Positions 8,831 through 18,078 are shown, numbered from the stretch's first letter. The stretch is DNA of 64,000 nucleotides from Pseudomonas sp. LS-2 (GCF_003605735.1 NZ_QXTJ01000016.1:57276-121275), one strand, 5' to 3'. Program-made: numbers and translations. The notes: generated from the letters alone by a model not told the origin.

Positions 8831-8862
8831 CGCCCGGACCGGTCAATTCGACCGGCCGGGCG
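8831..8862 (+). other. Strong intercistronic hairpin in the sugar operon
   Basis: CGCCCGG A CCGGTC AATTC GACCGG CCGGGCG folds into a 13-bp stem with one bulged A. There is no T-tract after it, so it is unlikely to be a full terminator. It lies between the kinase stop and the symporter start and may set relative expression or stabilise the mRNA. Confidence 0.6.
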
Positions 8863-8893
8863 AGGTATTCCCTGCACTTCCCGGAGAACAACA

Positions 8894-10225
8894 ATGACAA
8901 AGCCCGCGCTCCAACAATCCCCGGACGGGTTCTACCTGAACCGCACGCCCTGGTTCGCTTTCCTGCTGCTGTGCTGTTGTTTCGCGTTGTGGGCGGCGGC
9001 CGCGAGCATGAACGACGTGCTCATCGCGCACTTCAAGAAGGCCTTCTTGCTCAGCGATTTTCAGACCGCTTTCGTGCAGTCGGCGTTCTACCTGGGCTAC
9101 TTCTTCGTGGCGATTCCGGCGGCGATGGTGGTCAGACGCTTCAGCTACAAGAGCACCATCCTCATCGGCCTGCTGTTGTACATGGTCGGCTGCTCGCTGT
9201 TCTTCCCCGCAGCCTCGATGGCCAAGTACGGCATGTTCCTGATGGCGCTGTTCGTCATCGCTGCGGGCCTGTCGTTTCTGGAGACTGCGTGCAACACGTA
9301 TTCGACATTGATGGGGCCGCGTGAAACCGGCACCCGTCGTCTGAACATCTCGCAGACTTTCCACCCGTTCGGCGCCATGGCCGGGGTCTACGTTGGCAGC
9401 TTCGTGATGTTCAAGGACACCGATGCCACCCGTGAACAACTGACCCAGATGAGCGCCTCCGATGCGGCGATCCAGCAACTGGAAATGATCCAGTCGACCC
9501 TGCTGCCGTACAAATGGATGATCGCGGTCCTGATCCTGATGTTCGTGCTGATTGCCTTCACCAGATTCCCCGCGTGCAAGGGCAACATCAAGGACGTCGC
9601 GAAAAAGAGCAGCATCGGCCAGAGCCTGTCCCGCCTTTGGCGCAACCCGCGCTTCACCTTTGGCGTGCTGGCTCAGTTCCTGTATGTCGGCGCGCAGGTC
9701 GGTGTGTGGAGTTTCACCATTCGCCTGGCAATGCAGATGGGCGGGATGAACGAACGCAGCGCATCGTGGTTCCTGCTGACCACCTTTGCTGCGTACTTCG
9801 TCGGCAAGATGATCGCCAACCTGCTGATGCGCAAGATGCATCCGGCCAAGGTCCTCGCGATTTATGGCGTGCTGACCATCGTGCTGTTGGCCTACACCAT
9901 TCTGGTGCCGAACATCAGTGCGGTTTACGCGGCGGTGGGTGTGAGCATCTTCCTCGGTCCGTGCTGGCCGACCATCTATGGCCTGACCATCGACGGTCTG
10001 GGCGAAGACACCGGTGTCGGCGGTTCGCTGCTGGTGATGAGCATCGTGGGCGGTGGCGTAATGCCGATCTTCCAGGGACTGTTGTCCGACGCCACCCACG
10101 GCAACATGCAGATCGCCTACAGCGTGCCATTGCTGTGCTTCGTGGTGATCGTCGCCTACGCCATCAAGTGCATGCGTGATCCACGCAGCGAAACGGCGCC
10201 GGTCGGTGCGGTAACGGCATCATGA
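8894..10225 (+). CDS. FucP-type sugar:H+ symporter (MFS)
   Basis: A 443-residue MFS protein of the fucose permease group, with twelve predicted helices. The region FLLSDFQTAFVQSAFYLGYF in helix 2 and LETACNTYSTLMGPRE in helix 4 correspond to the FucP stretches that carry its proton-coupling acidic residues. In deoxyribose loci the transporter DeoP belongs to this same group. The ATG follows CCGGAGAACAAC. Its stop overlaps the next start as ATGA at 10222-10225, so the two are translationally coupled. The sugar carried is inferred from the neighbours only. Confidence 0.85.
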   Translation: MTKPALQQSPDGFYLNRTPWFAFLLLCCCFALWAAAASMNDVLIAHFKKAFLLSDFQTAFVQSAFYLGYFFVAIPAAMVVRRFSYKSTILIGLLLYMVGCSLFFPAASMAKYGMFLMALFVIAAGLSFLETACNTYSTLMGPRETGTRRLNISQTFHPFGAMAGVYVGSFVMFKDTDATREQLTQMSASDAAIQQLEMIQSTLLPYKWMIAVLILMFVLIAFTRFPACKGNIKDVAKKSSIGQSLSRLWRNPRFTFGVLAQFLYVGAQVGVWSFTIRLAMQMGGMNERSASWFLLTTFAAYFVGKMIANLLMRKMHPAKVLAIYGVLTIVLLAYTILVPNISAVYAAVGVSIFLGPCWPTIYGLTIDGLGEDTGVGGSLLVMSIVGGGVMPIFQGLLSDATHGNMQIAYSVPLLCFVVIVAYAIKCMRDPRSETAPVGAVTAS

Positions 10226-11307
10226 GCGGTCTCGACAAGCGCACGACGATCCCGCTGTTTCCCGAGCTGTTCAGTGGCGATGAAAAGACCCTGCTCGAGT
10301 CCGCTGACTTTCGCGTGCTGGCCTGGACCTACCCCAGCGGCGTGAAGGCGCTGGCGCTGGAGAACAATCGCGGTCGCGTCGTGGTGCTGCCGTATCAGGG
10401 CCAGATGGTCTGGTCCGCGGTGTTCGATGGCTGCGACCTGACCATGCGCAACATGTTCGAGCAACCGCGCCCCAGTCCTACCGTGATTGGCACCTATGGT
10501 TGCTTCATGTTCCACAGCGGCATTCTGCGCAATGGCTGCCCGACACCGCAGGACGATCATCCGCTGCACGGCGAGATGCCTTGCGCGCCGATGGACAGCG
10601 CCTGGCTGGAAGTGGGCGAAGATACCTCGGGCGCGTTTCTGCGCATTGGGGGCGAATACGAATACGTGATGGGCTTCGGCGATCATTATCTCGCCCGGCC
10701 CAGCGTGACATTGCGCGCAGGCTCTGGGCTGTTCGACATCGGCATGGATGTGCGCAATCTGGCGGGCAAGCCGATGGAGCTGATGTACATGGCCCACATG
10801 AATTACGCCTACGTCGAAAACGGTCGGTTCGTCGAGCCGCTGGGTGTCGAACGCACCCGGGTTCGCAGCAGCGTTCCGGCCCATGTAAGGCCGACCCCGG
10901 CGTGGTCGGCCTACATGGCCGAACTGACGGACGATCCCTCGCGCTTGCAGACCTTGAACACGCCTGAGCTGTATGACCCGGAGATCGTCTGCTTCTTTGA
11001 CGGGGTTCGAGCGGATGCGCAGGGCGATGCGCACTTTCTGCTCAAGCATGTCGACGGCGCAGCGTTCTACACCCGCTACAAGCCGGCGCAGTTCGACCAC
11101 GCCGCGCGCTGGATCCTGCACAACGCCGATCAGCAGGTGGCGGCCTTCGTGTTGCCTGCCACCTGCGAGCCGGAGGGCTATCTGGCCGAGAAAGCCAAGG
11201 GCAATGTGCGAATGCTGGGCGCGGGGGAGAGTGCGGTATTCAGCGTGACCACGGGTTATCTGGCGGTTGGGGAAGTGCAGACGGTCGAGCGCAATACTCG
11301 ACCGTAG
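10222..11307 (+). CDS. DUF4432 family aldose-1-epimerase-like protein
   Basis: This 361-residue protein is a galactose-mutarotase-fold protein of the DUF4432 type. Visible features include GCFMFHSGILRNGCPTPQDDH near residue 100, HGEMPCAPMD, and YMAHMNYAYVENG near residue 195, all rich in His and acidic residues suited to sugar binding. It is coupled to the symporter by an ATGA overlap and is the third gene of the operon. A mutarotase role for the incoming sugar would fit. The function within this family is poorly established. Confidence 0.75.
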   Translation: MSGLDKRTTIPLFPELFSGDEKTLLESADFRVLAWTYPSGVKALALENNRGRVVVLPYQGQMVWSAVFDGCDLTMRNMFEQPRPSPTVIGTYGCFMFHSGILRNGCPTPQDDHPLHGEMPCAPMDSAWLEVGEDTSGAFLRIGGEYEYVMGFGDHYLARPSVTLRAGSGLFDIGMDVRNLAGKPMELMYMAHMNYAYVENGRFVEPLGVERTRVRSSVPAHVRPTPAWSAYMAELTDDPSRLQTLNTPELYDPEIVCFFDGVRADAQGDAHFLLKHVDGAAFYTRYKPAQFDHAARWILHNADQQVAAFVLPATCEPEGYLAEKAKGNVRMLGAGESAVFSVTTGYLAVGEVQTVERNTRP

Positions 11308-11311
11308 CGTT

Positions 11312-11920
11312 TCATGACAGCCAGGGATTCTGCGCCAGGTGCCGGTCCTGAAACGCCAGAATCTGTTCGCGCTTCTGCAGGGTGCTGCCAATCGCATCCA
11401 GCCCCAGCAGCAGCGCGTTCTTCCTCAATTCATCGATCTTGAACGGCATCACCCGACCGTTCTGCAAACGAATCTCCTGCGCCGCCAGATCCACCTCGAT
11501 CTGCGCGGTCTCAGGCTGGCTGACCAGCGTGCCCAACGCCTGAATCTCGGCCTCTTCCAGGACGATGATCAAGACCCCGTTGCGCTGGCAGTTGTCGTAG
11601 AAAATCCCCGCGAAACTGCTGCCGATCAGCGCCTGAATCCCCATCTGCTTGAGGCCCCAGACAGCGTGCTCGCGACTCGATCCGCAACCGAAGTTCGGCC
11701 CGGTCACCAGAAATTTCGCCCCCTGCCACGCGGGCTGGTTGAGGATGAAGTGCGGATTCGGCTCGCCAGACGGCAGGAAGCGCAGGTCGAAGAACAGGCC
11801 CCGATCCAGCCCGGCGCGGTCAATGCCCTTGAGGAACTGCTTGGGCATGATCACGTCGGTGTCGACGTTGGCGGCGAGCATGGGCGCGGCCTTGCCGCTG
11901 ACTTGGGTAAACGGCTGCAT
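11312..11920 (-). CDS. leuD: LeuD-type isopropylmalate dehydratase small subunit
   Basis: A 202-residue swivel-domain subunit. It has NVDTDVIMPKQFLKG near residue 20 and GPNFGCGSSREHAVW near residue 70, the hallmark of LeuD and aconitase swivel domains. It would pair with the large subunit encoded immediately upstream, one base away, to make an Fe-S hydro-lyase. The ATG at 11920 gives MQPFTQVSG, the usual LeuD opening. Pseudomonas normally has leuCD beside leuB; here leuB is absent, so this may be a paralogous pair with a different substrate, such as citraconate or another alkylmalate. Confidence 0.85.
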   Translation of the reverse strand: MQPFTQVSGKAAPMLAANVDTDVIMPKQFLKGIDRAGLDRGLFFDLRFLPSGEPNPHFILNQPAWQGAKFLVTGPNFGCGSSREHAVWGLKQMGIQALIGSSFAGIFYDNCQRNGVLIIVLEEAEIQALGTLVSQPETAQIEVDLAAQEIRLQNGRVMPFKIDELRKNALLLGLDAIGSTLQKREQILAFQDRHLAQNPWLS

Positions 11921-11921
11921 G

Positions 11922-13370
11922 TCAGAGACTCCCCTGCAAACGACGAACATCAGTCAAGTGGCCGGTAATGGCGGCTGCGGCGACCATTGCCGGGCTCATC
12001 AGGTGGGTGCGTGCGCCTGCGCCCTGACGGCCTTCAAAATTGCGGTTGGTGCTCGACGCGCAGCGGTCGCCGGGCGCGAGCACGTCGTCGTTCATGGCCA
12101 GGCACATCGAGCAGCCCGACTGGCGCCACTCGAAACCGGCATCGCGAAAGATCGTCGCCAGCCCCTCGGCTTCGGCCTGATCGCGCACGGCGGTGGAACC
12201 GGGGACGATCATCGCCCGCACGTGTTGGGCCACGTGTCTGCCGCGCACCACGTGGGCGGCGTCGCGCAAATCTTCGATGCGCGCATTGGTGCAGGAACCG
12301 ATGAAGGCGTGGCTGATGACGATCTCGCTCAGCGGCATGCCGGCTTCAAGGCCCATGTAGGTCAAGGCTCGGCGCATGTCCTGACGCAGGATCGGATCGG
12401 CGATGGCGTCCGGATCCGGCACAGTTTCATGGATAGCGGCGGCCTGATCGGGGCTGGTACCCCATGTGACCATGGGTTGCAGGTCAGTGGTATCGAGCTG
12501 GATTTCGCGGTCGAACACGGCATCAGCGTCGCTGTGCAGCGTCTTCCAGCTTTCCACGGCGCGGTCCCATAACGTGCCTTTCGGTGCGCGGGGCTTGTCC
12601 TTCAGGTAGGCGAACACCTTGTCGTCCGGCGCCATGAACGCCCCTCGTGCGCCGGCTTCCACGGCCATGTTGCAGATGGTCATCCGGGCTTCGACACTGA
12701 GGGCGGAAATGGTCGAGCCGGTGAATTCGATGGCGTAACCGGTGGCACCCGATGCGCCGATCTTGCCGATCAGCGCCATGATCACGTCCTTGGACGTCAG
12801 GCCGCTGGACAGGTCGCCCTCGACGGTCACGCGCATGCTTTTCAGACGTTTGTAGACAAGCGTCTGGGACGCCAGCAGGTGTTCGATTTCCGAGGTGCCG
12901 ATGCCGAAACCGAACGCCCCCAGCGCCCCGTAAGTGGTGGTGTGGCTGTCGCCTGCGGCGATCACCATGCCGGGGAGAATAAAACCTTGCTCGGGCGCGA
13001 TGACGTGTTCGATGCCCTGACGCTGGTCGAGGACGTCGAACAGTTCGATGCCGAAATTTTCGCAGTTGTCGGCCAGATACGAGACCTGTAACGCACCGCC
13101 TGGATCGGCCATGGCCGCCACCCGTTGCGGCGCGGTAGGGTTGACGTGATCGACGACCGCCAGTGCGGTTTGCGGCCGCCACACCTCACGCCCCGCCTCA
13201 CGCAGACCGCTGAACGCCTGAGGGCTGGTGTATTCGTTGATGACCTGACGGTCGATATAAAGCAGAACATGGCCCTGATCATCGAGGGTGCACACGGTGT
13301 GCGAGTCGATGTGTTTGTCGTACAGGGTTCTTGCTGAGGATCTTGTTGGAGTCGTTGTTGTTGAACTCAT
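11922..13370 (-). CDS. leuC: LeuC-type isopropylmalate dehydratase large subunit
   Basis: A 482-residue aconitase-family subunit. The family DSHTTTYGALGAFGFGIGTSE stretch is near residue 140. The 4Fe-4S cysteines are in GSCTNARIEDL and GCSMCLAMN in the last third. The ATG at 13370 starts an N-terminus rich in Ser and Thr, slightly longer than the 466 residues of the E. coli enzyme. The open frame upstream runs into REP-like repeats and is not coding. Together with leuD it would dehydrate and rehydrate a 2-hydroxy or 3-hydroxy diacid. Whether it serves leucine synthesis or another pathway is open. Confidence 0.87.
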   Translation of the reverse strand: MSSTTTTPTRSSARTLYDKHIDSHTVCTLDDQGHVLLYIDRQVINEYTSPQAFSGLREAGREVWRPQTALAVVDHVNPTAPQRVAAMADPGGALQVSYLADNCENFGIELFDVLDQRQGIEHVIAPEQGFILPGMVIAAGDSHTTTYGALGAFGFGIGTSEIEHLLASQTLVYKRLKSMRVTVEGDLSSGLTSKDVIMALIGKIGASGATGYAIEFTGSTISALSVEARMTICNMAVEAGARGAFMAPDDKVFAYLKDKPRAPKGTLWDRAVESWKTLHSDADAVFDREIQLDTTDLQPMVTWGTSPDQAAAIHETVPDPDAIADPILRQDMRRALTYMGLEAGMPLSEIVISHAFIGSCTNARIEDLRDAAHVVRGRHVAQHVRAMIVPGSTAVRDQAEAEGLATIFRDAGFEWRQSGCSMCLAMNDDVLAPGDRCASSTNRNFEGRQGAGARTHLMSPAMVAAAAITGHLTDVRRLQGSL

Positions 13371-13545
13371 CACGGCACTCACTCGATGGAAATCACGGCC
13401 AGGCAGGCTTGCTGACATCTTAGGCAGGCGAGGGTGACCATCAATGGCCGAAGGGTGAGGGCTTGGAACATGGATCGTGTTTGATGAGGGCGTGACGCTG
13501 GGCTGGCTCCTGGTTCTACGCGAAGGAGTTGAGAAAGACTTGTAG

Positions 13546-13780
13546 GGCTTTTGATTCTGCCCGAAGGGCGTGGGAGTCCAGCTTGCTGACGATGGGCTCT
13601 CGTGCGGCTTTTGATTCTGCCCGAAGGGCGTAGGAGTCCAGCTTGCTGACGATGGGCTGCGAAGCAGTCCCGAAACCATTCGACCAGATTGTGTCAGGCG
13701 GATAGCGCTGGCAGGGTTTGTTGCCGGTTCCCGGCAGATCGTCAGCAAGCTGGCCTCCCACGCCTTCGGCAGAAGCAGGC
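13546..13780. repeat. REP-like cluster, family C (two direct copies plus inverted half)
   Basis: GGCTTTTGATTCTGCCCGAAGGG starts at 13546 and again at 13606, giving a 60-bp direct repeat that ends GATGGGCT. On the right, CTGCCGGTTCCCGGCAGATC, GTCAGCAAGCTGG and CCCACGCCTTCGGCAGAAGC read as the inverse. The same TTTTGATTCTG core opens every unit of the large array at 39.6-43 kb. The 13371-13857 gap holds this cluster and the pitA terminator, and no gene. Confidence 0.75.
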
Positions 13781-13804
13781 AGGTGTTGTCGCCAAAGTCC
13801 GGCC

Positions 13805-13829
13805 AAAAAAACAGGCGCCGAAGCGCCTG
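13805..13829 (-). terminator. Rho-independent terminator of pitA
   Basis: Read on the minus strand, CAGGCGC-TTCG-GCGCCTG forms a 7-bp stem with a UUCG tetraloop, followed by seven T residues. It lies about 30 bases after the pitA stop. Confidence 0.9.
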
Positions 13830-13857
13830 CGAAGGAGAGCACGTGAAGCTCTGTGAA

Positions 13858-15474
13858 TCAGAAAATCTGGGTGAAGAACCAGTACAGGCCGCCGGACAGC
13901 AGGATCGCCGCTGGCAGGGTCAGAACCCAGGCCATTGCCAGGTTGCGCAGGGTGCGCATCTGCAGGCCGGAGCCGTTGGCGGTCATGCTGCCTGCCACGC
14001 CCGAAGACAGCACATGGGTGGTCGAGACCGGCAGGCCGTACATGTCCGCCGCGCCGATGGTCAGCATGGCGACCACTTCCGCCGAAGCGCCCTGGGCGTA
14101 GGTCAGGTGAGTTTTGCCGATCTTTTCACCCACTGTCACCACGATGCGTTTCCAGCCGACCATGGTGCCCAGACCCAGCGCGATGGCGACAGCGATCTTC
14201 ACCCACAGCGGGATGAAGCGCGTGGCGTTGTCGATCTGCTGCTTGAACAGCTGCACCTTGCTTTGGGTATCGGCGTCGAAGTTGCCGACCTTGTTCTTGT
14301 CCATCAAACGGATGGCTTCGGAGGTCAGGTACATGTCGTTACGCACGTTGGCGGTGGCTTCGGCCGGGACCTTGGACAGCGAACCGTAGCTGGCGACCTG
14401 ATCGCCGATTTTGCCGGCCATCACGGCCAGCGCGGGCACCAGATCGGGGGTGGCCTGTTTGTCACGGATGTAGTTGGAGAGCGTCTGGCGCGAATCGGCG
14501 GGCGCGGGCAATGGCGCGGCTTTGGTCAGCGCCTGTTGCGTGACCTGAGCCACCGCCGCGAACTGCACCGACTGATCGGCGGGCATCGCACGGTTAAGCG
14601 CATAGGCCATCGGCAGGGTGCCTACCAGAATCAGCATGATCAGGCCCATGCCCTTTTGCCCGTCGTTGGAGCCGTGGGCGAAGGACACGCCGGTGCAGGT
14701 CAGGATCAGCAGGCCGCGAATCCACAGCGGCGGCGGTTGATTGCCTTCCGGGGCTTTGTATAGCGCGCGGTTCTTGACGAAGGCACGTAGCGCCAGCAGC
14801 AACAGGGCCGCGCAGGTGAAGCCCACCAGCGGCGATAGCAGCAGCGAGTAGCCGATCTTGGTGGCTTGCGACCAGTCCACGCCGCTGGTGCCATCACGGC
14901 CATGCATCAGCGCGTTGGCGACGCCGACGCCGATGATCGAGCCGATCAGCGTGTGCGACGACGAAGCGGGCAGGCCCAGCCACCAGGTGCCGAGGTTCCA
15001 CAGGATGGCGGCGATCAACAGGGCGAAGATCATCGCGTAACCGGCGGACGAACCCACTTGCAGGATCAGTTCGACCGGCAGCAGGGCGATGATGCCGAAC
15101 GCCACCGCACCGCTGGAAAACAGCACGCCCAGAAAGTTGAACATCCCCGACCAGACCACGGCGAAATTCGGCGGCAGGGAGTGGGTATAGATGACGGTTG
15201 CCACCGCGTTGGCGGTGTCGTGGAAACCGTTGACGAATTCGAAACCCAGAGCGATCAACAACGCAACGCCGAGCAGCAGGAAGGGGGTCCAGGTCAACAC
15301 GACCGTGCCCAGTTCATCCATGTCCTGCTTGAGGCTGAAGGCCGTGTACAACAGGCCCAGGCCCAGTACGGCGAAGAAGATCACCATCGTCAGAACGCCG
15401 GGCTTGCGCCCGAATTGAGCACTCAGCCCGGGACCCTGTTGCAGGGAGCCTGGAGCCATTGTCGGGGTCGCCAT
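13858..15474 (-). CDS. pitA: PitA-type inorganic phosphate transporter
   Basis: A 538-residue membrane protein of the PiT family, which takes up phosphate as a metal-phosphate complex with protons. The paired PiT signatures are visible: EFVNGFHDTANAVATVIYT near residue 80, and SFAHGSNDGQKGMGLI near residue 265. A hydrophilic loop follows before the last membrane block with GLPVSTTHVLSSGV. The ATG at 15474 gives MATPTMAPG. It ends at a clear terminator and appears to be a single-gene unit. No Pho box was recognised upstream, which fits low-affinity constitutive uptake. Confidence 0.93.
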   Translation of the reverse strand: MATPTMAPGSLQQGPGLSAQFGRKPGVLTMVIFFAVLGLGLLYTAFSLKQDMDELGTVVLTWTPFLLLGVALLIALGFEFVNGFHDTANAVATVIYTHSLPPNFAVVWSGMFNFLGVLFSSGAVAFGIIALLPVELILQVGSSAGYAMIFALLIAAILWNLGTWWLGLPASSSHTLIGSIIGVGVANALMHGRDGTSGVDWSQATKIGYSLLLSPLVGFTCAALLLLALRAFVKNRALYKAPEGNQPPPLWIRGLLILTCTGVSFAHGSNDGQKGMGLIMLILVGTLPMAYALNRAMPADQSVQFAAVAQVTQQALTKAAPLPAPADSRQTLSNYIRDKQATPDLVPALAVMAGKIGDQVASYGSLSKVPAEATANVRNDMYLTSEAIRLMDKNKVGNFDADTQSKVQLFKQQIDNATRFIPLWVKIAVAIALGLGTMVGWKRIVVTVGEKIGKTHLTYAQGASAEVVAMLTIGAADMYGLPVSTTHVLSSGVAGSMTANGSGLQMRTLRNLAMAWVLTLPAAILLSGGLYWFFTQIF

Positions 15475-15647
15475 GATTCACAATCCTGTTGAGATGGGAT
15501 GGCGAACATGATCATTACAAAATGTGACAGAGATACGACGCAGGTCAGGGTTGCGGTGGATTTGTTGGGGTAAGGGATGGGTGGCGTTAACAAATGCCGA
15601 TTCTGGCCGGAGGCCGTGGCGCATGCCGGAGTGGCTTACTGACGACT

Positions 15648-15777
15648 GTAGGAGCGCGCTTGCCCGCGATCTGCCGGGAACCGGCAGCGAAACCAGCCAA
15701 TACGGTATGCCTGATCAGACCTTACAAAGTGATCTTACTGCCGGTTCCCGGCAGATCGCGGGCAAGCGCGCTCCTAC
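15648..15777. repeat. REP pair, family B (extended)
   Basis: GTAGGAGCGCGCTTGCCCGC on the left and GCGGGCAAGCGCGCTCCTAC on the right are perfect complements. Inside them, CTGCCGGGAACCGGCAG and CTGCCGGTTCCCGGCAG form further paired hairpins. This is the longest of four family B copies and occupies most of the gap between pitA and zntB (15475-15799). No gene is seen there. Confidence 0.85.
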
Positions 15778-15799
15778 CAGAGATTCGGCCACGACCCGC

Positions 15800-16816
15800 T
15801 CAATAATCCCGGCTCTTGCGAAACGCCCAGCGTCCCGCAATGAAGGTAAACGTGGCTACTAGTGCCACCAGCACCCAGAAGCCATGGGGGTCGCTGGCCA
15901 GCGGAATACCGCCCACGTTCATGCCGAAGAAGCCGGCGACGATGTTGATCGGCAACGCCAGCACCGTGACCACCGTCAGGGTGAACAGCGTGCGGTTGGT
16001 CTGTTCGCTGAGGTTGGCGGCAATTTCTTCCTGCAACAGTTTGATCCGCTCCCCAAGAGCAGTGAGGTCGCTGAGCACCAGCGCCGACTCTTCGGTGGAC
16101 TGCCGCAATTCCTGCAAGTCCTCCTCCAGCAGCCAGGTGGGCGGGCGATGCAGCAGGCGCATCAGCGAGCCGGGTTCCAGCGCCAGCAGCCGCTGCAGGC
16201 GGACCAGCACGCGACGCATGGTCCCCAGTTCGGTGCGGTTGTTGCTCAAGCGCTGGGACAGCAACTGGTCTTCGATTTTGTCGACGCTGATGCTGGTCTT
16301 GCGCATGAACTGGGCCAGCACCTCGCTCTGGTCTCGCAGAAGGTGCGCCAGCAGCTCGAGCGGCGAGCGAAAGGTTTCGCCCTGTTTGACCGACGAGCGC
16401 AGCTTGTCCACCGAGCGCAATGGTTGATGGCGCGCCGAGATCATCAGATTGCTGCGCACGCACACCCACAACGTGGCGATATCAGTGGAGATACGGTTGA
16501 AGTCGAACACCACGTCGTTGACCACCGCCAGCAGGGCGGAGTCGACGTGTTCGATGCGCGTCGAGCGCGAGCCTTCGTGCAGGGCTTCGAGGAACTCGTC
16601 AGGCAGTTCGAAGTTGGTTTTCATCCAGCGTTCGCAGCTGGCATGGGCCAGGTTCAGGTGCAGCCAGACGAATTCGTCAGGGTCTGTCGGCGCGCGCAGA
16701 CACGCCAGCGCAGCGGTGGAATCGATCTCCCGACCAGGCTCCCCAGGACGGAAACGAAAACCGTACAGCAGCCCGAACAGGTCGGATTCCTGATGAGGAG
16801 CGATGCGTTGATTCAT
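15800..16816 (-). CDS. zntB: ZntB/CorA-family divalent cation transporter
   Basis: A 338-residue CorA-superfamily protein. A soluble, partly helical N-terminal domain is followed by two C-terminal membrane helices. The GMN signature is present as FFGMNVGGIP between them, and the NVGGIP extension is typical of ZntB, the zinc transporter branch. A long coiled helix around residues 140-270 is expected from the family and fits the charged Leu-rich sequence. The ATG at 16816 gives MNQRIAPHQ; the open frame upstream is unsupported. Transport direction and cation are inferred from the family. Confidence 0.88.
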   Translation of the reverse strand: MNQRIAPHQESDLFGLLYGFRFRPGEPGREIDSTAALACLRAPTDPDEFVWLHLNLAHASCERWMKTNFELPDEFLEALHEGSRSTRIEHVDSALLAVVNDVVFDFNRISTDIATLWVCVRSNLMISARHQPLRSVDKLRSSVKQGETFRSPLELLAHLLRDQSEVLAQFMRKTSISVDKIEDQLLSQRLSNNRTELGTMRRVLVRLQRLLALEPGSLMRLLHRPPTWLLEEDLQELRQSTEESALVLSDLTALGERIKLLQEEIAANLSEQTNRTLFTLTVVTVLALPINIVAGFFGMNVGGIPLASDPHGFWVLVALVATFTFIAGRWAFRKSRDY

Positions 16817-16925
16817 GAAGGCTCGCAGGCGAGGAGGCCGCAGAAGGCACGGGATCTGAAGCGGCATCATCGCAAGCGGTTTTGACAGTTTTGTGACCGT
16901 TTGTGGCAGCACGTCATGCAGACTT

Positions 16926-17012
16926 GTAGGAGCGCGCTTGCCCGCGATCGCGCCGGTTCAGATACCTCTATCCCGACTGACACACCGCAATCGCGGGCAA
17001 GCGCGCTCCTAC
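16926..17012. repeat. REP pair, family B
   Basis: GTAGGAGCGCGCTTGCCCGCGAT and its exact complement flank a loop of about 40 bases. It lies between the zntB start and the 3' end of the aldo/keto reductase gene, so zntB's promoter must sit within or very near it. Confidence 0.85.
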
Positions 17013-17041
17013 AGAACGTGGGTCATCACAAAGGTGGGTCA

Positions 17042-17863
17042 TCACACCATGGACAGACGCTTCTTGCGAGTCGGCGCAGGCCACGAGGTGTCGATCAGCA
17101 GTTCGTCCTCGATGCTCAGCTCGATCCCGGCCGCAGCGGCATTGAGCTGGAGATGGTGAGGATCGACGGCTTTGGGGATGGCGATCACGCCATCCTGACG
17201 CAACACCCAGGCCAGGCTGATCTGCGCTGGCGTGGCGTCGTGGCGTTCGGCAACTTCGATCATGGCCGGGTTCATCAGCAAGTTACCCGCCTGACCAATC
17301 GGGCAGTAGGCCATGAGCGGCATGTCGACGTTCTGCATCCAGGGCAGCAGATCGTATTCGACGCCGCGCTCTTCAGGGTTATAGAGCACTTGATTGGTGG
17401 CGCAGTGGGTGTTGTTCAGCTCCAGCATGTCCGACACATCGAAGTTCGACACGCCCCAACGGCCGATCTTGCCCGCTTCACGCAGACGTTCGAAGGCCTC
17501 AACGGTTTCCTCAAGGGGGTAGGAGCCCGGCCAGTGCAACAGGTACAGATCGATGTAGTCGGTCTTGAGCCGTTGCAGGCTGCGCTCGCACGCGGCGGCG
17601 ATGCCTTTGCGGCTGGCGTTGTGCGGGTAGACCTTGCTCACCAGCACCACCTCGTCGCGCCGCCCGGCAATGGCCTCGCCGACCACTTCTTCGGCGCCGC
17701 CTTCGCCGTACATCTCGGCGGTGTCGATCAGCGTCAGGCCCAGTTCGATGCCCATCTGCAGGGCTGAAACTTCCTCTTGGCGCTGATGGCGATCTTCCCC
17801 CATGCGCCAGGTGCCTTGCCCGATGACGGGGACGGTTTGATCTGCCAGTTGGAGCGTGCGCAT
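17042..17863 (-). CDS. Aldo/keto reductase
   Basis: A 273-residue TIM-barrel NADPH reductase with the full catalytic tetrad. DTAEMYG near residue 48 gives Asp and Tyr. LVSKVYP supplies the Lys and DLYLLHWPG the His. The C-terminal IPKAVDPHH stretch is where the cofactor phosphate is bound. It is closest to the bacterial YeaE/DkgA-like reductases, which reduce methylglyoxal and similar aldehydes, but the substrate cannot be read here. The ATG at 17863 follows AGGAGGCACC, a strong ribosome site, which decides the start against the longer open frame. Confidence 0.9.
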   Translation of the reverse strand: MRTLQLADQTVPVIGQGTWRMGEDRHQRQEEVSALQMGIELGLTLIDTAEMYGEGGAEEVVGEAIAGRRDEVVLVSKVYPHNASRKGIAAACERSLQRLKTDYIDLYLLHWPGSYPLEETVEAFERLREAGKIGRWGVSNFDVSDMLELNNTHCATNQVLYNPEERGVEYDLLPWMQNVDMPLMAYCPIGQAGNLLMNPAMIEVAERHDATPAQISLAWVLRQDGVIAIPKAVDPHHLQLNAAAAGIELSIEDELLIDTSWPAPTRKKRLSMV

Positions 17864-17979
17864 GGTGCCTCCTGCCGAGTGGGGTATAGAGAGATCAGGC
17901 AGTTCAGGCGGGCAGGGGTTCAATTTCATGGATGAATGCGGCTTTGCAGCAACGTCGTTTCAGGGGCGGCTGCAAGACG

Positions 17980-18068
17980 TGTGGGAGCCGGCTGGCTGGC
18001 GAAAGCGTCGGGCCAGAGACCTCAATGCTCAATGACGCAGCGCATTCGTCACTCAGCGGGCTCCCACA
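17980..18068. repeat. REP-like palindrome, family D
   Basis: TGTGGGAGCCGGCTGGCTGG on the left pairs with CGGGCTCCCACA on the right around a loop. It ends 10 bases from the nodT stop and may act in ending that operon's transcript. Confidence 0.7.
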
Positions 18069-18078
18069 ATGGATCGTC

